Below, in pieces: positions 58,540 to 64,000 of a stretch of DNA of 64,000 bases; position 1 is the first letter of the stretch, and each line of letters opens with the position of its first letter. The stretch spans positions 958,501 through 1,022,500 of the forward strand of contig NZ_VFPV01000002.1 of the NCBI RefSeq assembly GCF_006716905.1, written 5' to 3'. The notes beneath the pieces were generated by a model that made no database searches, was not told the DNA's origin, and was given only the letters and a program-made list of their open reading frames with translations. The position numbers were made by a program, and so were the translations under genes. Source of the stretch: Acidovorax temperans (lineage in GTDB: Bacteria > Pseudomonadota > Gammaproteobacteria > Burkholderiales > Burkholderiaceae_C).

Positions 58540-59760
58540 TTAGCGCCGTGGCAGCGCCAGCATCCAGGCGGACAGCACCAGCAAGCCGATGGCGGATGTG
58601 CCCGCCAGCCACCAAAGGTGGACTTCCGCGCTCCATCCCTGAGGCGCCCACAACGGCGCCATCAACACCCCCAGTTGCAAAGCCTGCAGCGCGATGGCCA
58701 GCCACGAGTACTGGCGCTCTTGGGCGTGCTGGAATGGTCGGTGGCTGAGTGCAGCGGAAATACAGGCACTTCCTTGCCATAGCACCAGAGGCAGGAGGTA
58801 GGGGCGCATGCCCTGCCACGCGGTGGCAAGCGAAGTGGCGTCCAGCACCAAAAAGCCCACCCATCCTGCCAAAGCTGCGGTAGTGGCGGCGCCCAGGCCC
58901 ACCGCCAGTGATCGCCACTGAGCGGTTTCCACCCGGGCAAGCAGCACCTGCGCCCAGGCGGTGTGAACGACGGCGGGAATAAACCCCAACAATCGCAGCA
59001 GCATGGCCAGATAACTGGCATCGGCCAGCCCGTGCAAGCGTTGCCATACCAAAAGCAATGCCGTACCTGCGATGGCGTCTATCGCGGTGTGGGCCAGGCG
59101 CAGGCTGGTGCTGCGGCGATCCGCCTGCGCGGTGGTGGCGGGGGGCTCTGGGGAATACTGCTGTGGGGGTTGCGTAGTGCGGTCCTCAAGGCGTGCTGAC
59201 CGCAGCCACAAGGCACCCACCGCGTAGCCGCAGGCGGCCGCCAACAAAAGACCGTGCGGGCTTTCTGCTGGCCAAGCCCGTGCCGCGGTCACGGTCAGCA
59301 CCAGCGCCACCACGGGTGGGCCTGCGCGAACCAGCGCGGCCGATAGGGGCGATGCCGTCCTCAACGTCCAGGGCTGGGCCAGGTACCAGGCAAGTTGCAA
59401 TAGAGCCAGCAAGGCAGCCCAGCCCATCACAGCGAATGGGGCCGCCATGGCAGACCACCACACGGCCAGCGCCACCAGCGGCGCCAGCCCCAACCAGCGC
59501 CAAAGGCTGGAGCGAAGAACCGCCCGCAGCGCCGCGCGGGGCGGATGATGGGCGTCTGCCAGGAACTGCAAAGGCCCTTGCGCGAGCGACAGGGACACCC
59601 AGAAAAATGCCACCTGCGCCGTGATGGCGAAACCACCAGCGGCCTGGGGGGTAAAAAAATGCAGCATGGCCACGCCCACCAGGGCCTGGGCTGCCAGCGA
59701 CACCATGCTGCCCAAAGCCATGATGACCGAGGTGGATGCAAAGCGGTATGGCTGCTTCAC
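58540..59760 (-). CDS. Polysaccharide flippase-like membrane protein
   Basis: 406-residue integral membrane protein with about 10-12 hydrophobic helices and a short polar loop near residues 190-220. Its layout suits the Wzx/MATE-like exporters of polysaccharide clusters. MKQPYRFASTSVIMALGSM starts the protein, with a signature GGFAITAQVAFFWVSLSLAQ. It is the last gene of the glycosyltransferase cluster and overlaps the upstream gene by 4 bp. Weak family similarity leaves the exact role open. Confidence 0.72.
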   Translation of the reverse strand: MKQPYRFASTSVIMALGSMVSLAAQALVGVAMLHFFTPQAAGGFAITAQVAFFWVSLSLAQGPLQFLADAHHPPRAALRAVLRSSLWRWLGLAPLVALAVWWSAMAAPFAVMGWAALLALLQLAWYLAQPWTLRTASPLSAALVRAGPPVVALVLTVTAARAWPAESPHGLLLAAACGYAVGALWLRSARLEDRTTQPPQQYSPEPPATTAQADRRSTSLRLAHTAIDAIAGTALLLVWQRLHGLADASYLAMLLRLLGFIPAVVHTAWAQVLLARVETAQWRSLAVGLGAATTAALAGWVGFLVLDATSLATAWQGMRPYLLPLVLWQGSACISAALSHRPFQHAQERQYSWLAIALQALQLGVLMAPLWAPQGWSAEVHLWWLAGTSAIGLLVLSAWMLALPRR

Positions 59761-60677
59761 GGGGCCAGTCCTGCGGCTTTCCAGATGTTCAGTCGCGCCA
59801 GGGTATGGGGCCAGGCCCAGCCTTCCATGTGTGGGGATGGCGCGCTCGCCATGTCTCTCGTTTCACGGAAAAAATCTGCATAGGCGCTAGCGCTGGCCTG
59901 GGCTGGCAAATACGCGATAGCTGCCTTGTTTGACGCTGCAAAGTTGCGCACCCAGCGGTAGTTCGTGCTGATCACCGGCAGACCAATGGCGCAGTATTCG
60001 AGCAGCTTGGTCGAGGTCTGCTCACTGTAAGGAATCTGGTCGGGCACCAGGTTGAGCGCACAGCGCGCCCGTCGCAATTGGGCGGGAACCTCGTGGTGTG
60101 GCACCTTGCCCGTCACGGTGATGTGCTTGAAGGCTTGAAACTGGCGCTGCAATGGGGCGGGAATACTGCCGACCAGCAGGGTGCGCATGCCTGCCTGCTC
60201 CAGCCCTTCAAAGACGGGGAGAAAGTGCCGCAGCCGCGCCATGTCGCCCAGGTACACCATGTCAAATTCTGCTGCACCCTGGATGGTGGGCGGTGTCAGA
60301 AAAGTGGATGAGACGCCCATCTCTCTGAATTCCCACGGGACATCGTCGGCAAATCCCAGGCGCTGTCGAACCCACTCGTTCTGGAAGAGTCGGTAATCGG
60401 GCTTGGGCTGGGTCCAGCGCTTGATCTGGTCCTTGGCCCAGGCGAATGGGGGGACGGAGGCTGAGGCATATTCATGCACCTGAAAGGCCTGGGCAAAGCG
60501 CTGGTGGTCCGTTGCGCGCACCCGGCCGCACATCCACCAAACGACACGCGCATCTGCGGGCACCGTGCTGGCATTTTGGTGCGTGCGGGCCTCATGCCCC
60601 CACGGCCGCAAGTGGGCGGCGTAGGCCTCCAGCTCCGGAAGGTAGGAGTGACCGGGATGGATGAAATGCACTTGCAT
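59757..60677 (-). CDS. Glycosyltransferase-like protein
   Basis: 306-residue protein. QVHFIHPGHSYLPELEAYAAHL opens a Rossmann-like domain. The second half has the GT-B pattern: GKVPHHEVPAQLRRARCALNL, then EQTSTKLLEYCAIGLPVISTNYRWV, as in GT4/GT1 sugar-nucleotide binding sites. It probably adds a sugar to a lipid-linked oligosaccharide. It overlaps both neighbours by one to four bases. Donor and acceptor are unknown. Confidence 0.78.
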   Translation of the reverse strand: MQVHFIHPGHSYLPELEAYAAHLRPWGHEARTHQNASTVPADARVVWWMCGRVRATDHQRFAQAFQVHEYASASVPPFAWAKDQIKRWTQPKPDYRLFQNEWVRQRLGFADDVPWEFREMGVSSTFLTPPTIQGAAEFDMVYLGDMARLRHFLPVFEGLEQAGMRTLLVGSIPAPLQRQFQAFKHITVTGKVPHHEVPAQLRRARCALNLVPDQIPYSEQTSTKLLEYCAIGLPVISTNYRWVRNFAASNKAAIAYLPAQASASAYADFFRETRDMASAPSPHMEGWAWPHTLARLNIWKAAGLAP

Positions 60678-61759
60678 CAGGCAGTCACCTGTTCAATGAG
60701 GTGAGCCCAGGCGCTGGCAAACCGCTGGGGCGTGTATTGCGCAAGTACCTCAGCCATGTCGCGCTGGAGAAGTTCGGCCGGTGGGGACATCACGCGGAGC
60801 ACTGCCTGTGCCAGTGCGCTGCCGCTGTGGTCTTCCGCCAAGGCGTAGGGCATGTGGCTGCCCAGCATTTCGCGCAGTGCAGGGATCGGCACACCAACGC
60901 AGGGCACACCGGCCGCCAGCGATTCCAGTACGGCCATGGGGCAGCCTTCATACGCAGACGTCAGCAGCGTCACATGGTGGGCTTGGTACAGCGCCGGTGT
61001 TGCGGGCTGGAAGCCTTGCCATTGAATCCGTCCGGGGGCTCGAACCGCAGATTCATGTTGCAGAGCCCTTGCTAAGGGGCCCTCCCCAGTGATCTGCAAC
61101 GCGTAGTGCTGCGGCAACTGGGTCAACGTGTCGATCAGCAGCTCGGGGCGCTTTTCTGGTGACAGGCGACCCACATAGCCACATCGCACCGTGTGCGGCG
61201 CAGCCGGTGGGGGCGCGGGGCGCGCTGCGGGCCAGGCAGGGTGCGGGTTGGGAATGACCTGCAGACATTGGTGTGCTGACGCGTCGCAACCCATGAATTG
61301 CATGAAGGAATCGCACCCATGGTTTGAAACAAACACCAGCCAAGGCAGCCGCCGATACAGCCAGCGTAACCAGCGGCGTTTGGCGGCGGAAGCATGGGCT
61401 CTGTCCAGGACCTCCAGCAGCGGGCCATGAAACCAGGTGATCACCGGTTTTCGGTGCCATTGGCCCAGAAGCCAGGCGACATAGGCTGGCAGGAAGTTGT
61501 GCGTGGCAATGATCACATCAGCCTGGCTGGCAGCTTTCCACAGGCGGGCGAGGGGTGTGGCGCGAATCACCTGGTTGTCACAGCGGTGTCCTGCTGCTTC
61601 CAGCGCGTGCGCCAGCGCATCGGAAACGGTGTGCACTCCTCCTGTTTCGAGATTTTCCTTCAGCAGCAGAATGCGGCGGTGCGTGTGGGGAGGCAACATC
61701 GAAAAGATCACACCATGGGCCACAGGGCGGGATGGAAGGGCGAGTGCGTCACCGTGCAC
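60677..61759 (-). CDS. GT4 family glycosyltransferase
   Basis: 360-residue GT-B glycosyltransferase. RILLLKENLETGGVHTVSDAL lies in the acceptor domain. CGYVGRLSPEKRPELLIDTL and TSAYEGCPMAVLESLAAGVPCVG form the GT4 donor site with its E-x7-E pair. GTG 61759 overlaps the stop of the upstream gene and is chosen; TTG 61762 and ATG 61699 are alternatives. It is part of the polysaccharide operon. Confidence 0.85.
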   Translation of the reverse strand: MHGDALALPSRPVAHGVIFSMLPPHTHRRILLLKENLETGGVHTVSDALAHALEAAGHRCDNQVIRATPLARLWKAASQADVIIATHNFLPAYVAWLLGQWHRKPVITWFHGPLLEVLDRAHASAAKRRWLRWLYRRLPWLVFVSNHGCDSFMQFMGCDASAHQCLQVIPNPHPAWPAARPAPPPAAPHTVRCGYVGRLSPEKRPELLIDTLTQLPQHYALQITGEGPLARALQHESAVRAPGRIQWQGFQPATPALYQAHHVTLLTSAYEGCPMAVLESLAAGVPCVGVPIPALREMLGSHMPYALAEDHSGSALAQAVLRVMSPPAELLQRDMAEVLAQYTPQRFASAWAHLIEQVTA

Positions 61760-63071
61760 CAAATCCCGTGAACAAGATACGTGCGGTCTTGTAGGCGATC
61801 AGCAGATCCAACGCCAGCGAATAGTGGGCCACGTAGTACAGGTCGTAGCTCAGTTTCACTGCAGTCTGCTCCTCACCTTCCGCGTAACCCTGCTGCACCT
61901 GTGCCCAACCCGTCAGGCCTGGGCGCACCAGATGACGGTAAGGGTAGGCGGGAATCCGATGGGCGAACACCCGAACAAACTCGGCCTGTTCCGGTCGGGG
62001 GCCGATCAGGCTCATGTCGCCCTTGAGCACATTCCAGAGTTGAGGCAGTTCGTCCAGGCGGGTTCTGCGGATGATTTTGCCCACGGAAGTCACCCGGTCA
62101 TCGTTGGGTTGGGCAAATCGCGCAGTGGTGGCTTCTTCGTGCCGCATGCTGCGCAGTTTCCAGATACGGAACTCGCGGCCGTTGCGACCGATGCGAATTT
62201 GGGAAAACAGCATCGGCCCTGGCGTGTTCAGCTTCACGGCCAGGCCAGCTGCCAGACACAGCGGAAGCCACAGGGGCAACGCAGCCAGCGTCAAGCCAAT
62301 GTCGGTCAGGCGCTTGACGGTGTCGTATGCCGGATTGCCGTCCAGCGCCCATAAGTCCTGGGCTTGCAGGTTGGACAACATTTTTCGGCCGCTGATCAGT
62401 TCTGCCACGGCTTCCACGCTGTAGAGCCTCACATGCTGCAGGCGCAAGTCGCTGATCAAGCGTTCGCGAACCGCGTCGGTGGGCGCTTGCGGGTCGATCA
62501 CCACGCCAGCCAGGGCAGATGTGTCATCCGTGACTTGGGGGGCTGCATCCGATGCGGCTGGAATGGCCAAGGGCCGCAGCTGGATGTCTTGCTGGCTGAA
62601 TTCCGAGGCATCCCCCAGCAGTTCTTTCAGCCGCATGGGTACAGAGGAATCCAGATAGGCGAGTGACAACGCATAGCGCCCTCGCTCTCGCCAGTGCCCC
62701 AAAGTAAACCAGGCGGCAGACAGCAGGTAGACCAGCAGCACAGCGCCGCGCGAATAGGGTTGCTGCAGCAGTGCAAACCCCAGCGGGGCCGCCAGGTACG
62801 GTGCCGCCGTGGCCACCAGAAGAAAGCGCCGTTCTTCGAACTGGGGCAGGTACGCTCCGTTGTAGAGCCAGTAGGAGGTGATGGCGTAAGGCACGCTGCA
62901 CCACAAGACCGTCTGAGGGAACTGGTACGTTGCCCACTGGTATTGCTCCAGCACCCATCCGATGGCGTAGCTCAACAGCAGCACCAAGATGCCTTTCAAG
63001 GCCCAGCCCAGCACGGCACCTTGGCGGTGTGCTGTGGAAGAGTCGAGGGGGCTGTGAGAGTGGCTCTTCAT
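61749..63071 (-). CDS. Polyprenyl-phosphate sugar-1-phosphate transferase
   Basis: 440-residue PHPT-family enzyme (WcaJ/WbaP/EpsB-like). It loads the first sugar-phosphate onto undecaprenyl phosphate. Four N-terminal membrane helices (about 22-125) precede a regulatory central part. The catalytic domain begins after helix 260-285 and contains PGPMLFSQIRIGRNGREFRIWKLRSM, RRTRLDELPQLWNVLKGDMS and GPRPEQAEFV. It ends TARILFTGFGAR. Its start overlaps the next upstream glycosyltransferase stop (ATGA). Confidence 0.92.
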   Translation of the reverse strand: MKSHSHSPLDSSTAHRQGAVLGWALKGILVLLLSYAIGWVLEQYQWATYQFPQTVLWCSVPYAITSYWLYNGAYLPQFEERRFLLVATAAPYLAAPLGFALLQQPYSRGAVLLVYLLSAAWFTLGHWRERGRYALSLAYLDSSVPMRLKELLGDASEFSQQDIQLRPLAIPAASDAAPQVTDDTSALAGVVIDPQAPTDAVRERLISDLRLQHVRLYSVEAVAELISGRKMLSNLQAQDLWALDGNPAYDTVKRLTDIGLTLAALPLWLPLCLAAGLAVKLNTPGPMLFSQIRIGRNGREFRIWKLRSMRHEEATTARFAQPNDDRVTSVGKIIRRTRLDELPQLWNVLKGDMSLIGPRPEQAEFVRVFAHRIPAYPYRHLVRPGLTGWAQVQQGYAEGEEQTAVKLSYDLYYVAHYSLALDLLIAYKTARILFTGFGAR

Positions 63072-64000
63072 GGATGGCTTGGAGAAGGGGAGAGGGCGCT
63101 TTGGTAGGTTGCCATCACCTCCATGCCCATGCGTTTTGCGGTGTAGTGCTGCTCATAGCGTTGTCTTGCTGCGCGGCCAAGGCTGGTGCGTAGCGCGGGC
63201 GACTCTACCAGTTGTCGCAACGCCAGCGCCAATGCAGTTGCGTCATTGGGAACCAGGCGGGCTTGGGTGGCGTCGGGCAACAACTCGTGCATCCCGGGCA
63301 GGTCGCTGGCCACAATCGCCAGCCCGCCGCGCATCGCCTCGATCACGGAAATGGGTAAGCCTTCGTGGTCCGAGGTCAGCACAAAAATGCTGTGCTTCAT
63401 CAGCTGTGCAGAAATATCGTCCACATCTCCGGCGAACACAACGGATTGCAGTCCCAGCTGCCTGGCCATGGCCTGGTGGCTGGCAAGTTGAGGGCCTCCG
63501 CCAAAAAACGTGGCTGGCACCTCACACCCCAAATCATCACGCAAATGTGCGAGTGCTTGCAGTAGCAGGTCTGGGCGCTTTGGTGGGGCCATGCGTGCCA
63601 CCATGGCGATGCGGGGTGGGGCGGCCGCCAGCTCGGTGGCGAGGTGCGTGGATGCGGGCACCTCTTCAATACCGTTGTGAACGACCACCACCCGCCCGGA
63701 TGGAAGTGGCAGTGCGCGTGCCAGCCTGCGCTCGTGTTCTGACACACACACCATGCGCCGTGTCAGGGGGGCGAGCAGCCATTCGACGGCAAAAGCGGCC
63801 ACGCGCCGCTTCCAGGGGTTTCCTGCCTTGAACGCAAATCCGTGCACGGTGTAAATCACCGGCTTGCAGGTTCGCGCTCCCGCCAGTCGTGCCGCCACAC
63901 CCGCCATCGCGCTGTGGGCGTGCACAAGGTCTGGAGACTGCTCTCGCACGATGTCTTGAAGGCGCCCTACGGCTTGCGCCAAGCCAGCGACGCCTGCAGC
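63068..64000 (-). CDS. GT4 glycosyltransferase, 5' end outside window
   Basis: 310 C-terminal residues of a GT4 glycosyltransferase; the frame stays open to the window edge. HAHSAMAGVAARLAGA and YTVHGFAFKAGNPWKRR are acceptor-domain motifs. RIAMVARMAPPKRPDLLLQAL and TSDHEGLPISVIEAMRGGLAIVAS form the donor site with the E-x7-E pair. It is the first visible gene of the minus-strand polysaccharide operon. Confidence 0.9.
   Translation of the reverse strand, partial: AAGVAGLAQAVGRLQDIVREQSPDLVHAHSAMAGVAARLAGARTCKPVIYTVHGFAFKAGNPWKRRVAAFAVEWLLAPLTRRMVCVSEHERRLARALPLPSGRVVVVHNGIEEVPASTHLATELAAAPPRIAMVARMAPPKRPDLLLQALAHLRDDLGCEVPATFFGGGPQLASHQAMARQLGLQSVVFAGDVDDISAQLMKHSIFVLTSDHEGLPISVIEAMRGGLAIVASDLPGMHELLPDATQARLVPNDATALALALRQLVESPALRTSLGRAARQRYEQHYTAKRMGMEVMATYQSALSPSPSHP

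Noticed and set aside
59880..59935. GCGCTAGCGC with a nearby GATAGCTGCC in the glycosyltransferase gene
   Set aside because: Order and spacing differ from the repeat; likely chance in Ala/Ser codons.

Overview
The window is a 64 kb piece of a GC-rich betaproteobacterial chromosome. It most resembles the Comamonadaceae, such as Acidovorax and relatives. Pointers to this are the housekeeping order rpmF-plsX-fabH-fabD-fabG-acpP-fabF-rpoE-rseA-rseB-mucD-lepA-lepB-rnc-era-recO-pdxJ-acpS-nagZ, the proteins themselves, and a short interspersed palindromic repeat that I recall from this family. I see no rRNA, tRNA, insertion sequence, prophage or CRISPR array. The genus is inference from gene content.

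Layout. 1-13.7 kb is mostly signalling. It holds the end of a PAS-GGDEF diguanylate cyclase, an FMN alpha-hydroxy-acid dehydrogenase, a DUF3455 lipoprotein, and then a co-directional run: ECF sigma factor, RskA-type anti-sigma factor, DUF3034 outer-membrane-like protein, exported truncated hemoglobin, exported cupredoxin-like protein, a frameshifted REC-DUF3369-GGDEF-EAL response regulator, a periplasmic binding protein and a PAS histidine kinase. The run is followed by a decayed EAL pseudogene. 13.7-21.5 kb is a LysR regulator divergent from a catabolic operon (antiquitin-type ALDH7, FAD oxidoreductase, amino-acid binding protein, aminotransferase, TPP enzyme). The enzyme order would suit degradation of pipecolate or lysine through 2-aminoadipate. 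21.7-31 kb holds dinB, an Aer-like chemoreceptor, queF, a prolyl-4-hydroxylase-like oxygenase, yaaA and rne. 31.6-36.4 kb holds rluC, a HAD phosphatase, a Rieske protein, an S49 peptidase, an RsmI-like methylase and maf.

36.4-56.1 kb is the core block. It covers YceD/L32, fatty-acid synthesis, the sigma-E envelope-stress operon with its HtrA protease, LepA/signal peptidase, RNase III/Era/RecO, PdxJ, AcpS and NagZ. 56.2-58.4 kb (minus strand) holds a small MscS channel and lysS. 58.5-64 kb (minus strand) is the downstream part of an exopolysaccharide or O-antigen cluster: flippase-like protein, three glycosyltransferases and a polyprenyl-phosphate sugar transferase, cut by the window edge.

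The most unusual signal is a ~60-bp palindromic repeat present in about eight copies. It lies between genes but also inside reading frames. It appears to supply the signal peptide of the cupredoxin gene and the N-terminal extension of Era, both in the same repeat frame. It also supplies the last codons and stop of FabH (plus orientation) and of AcpS (minus orientation). This resembles the coding palindromic elements known from Rickettsia. Secondary points of interest are the binding-protein/kinase/EAL module, the ECF-globin-cupredoxin run, and a strong terminator just upstream of lepA.
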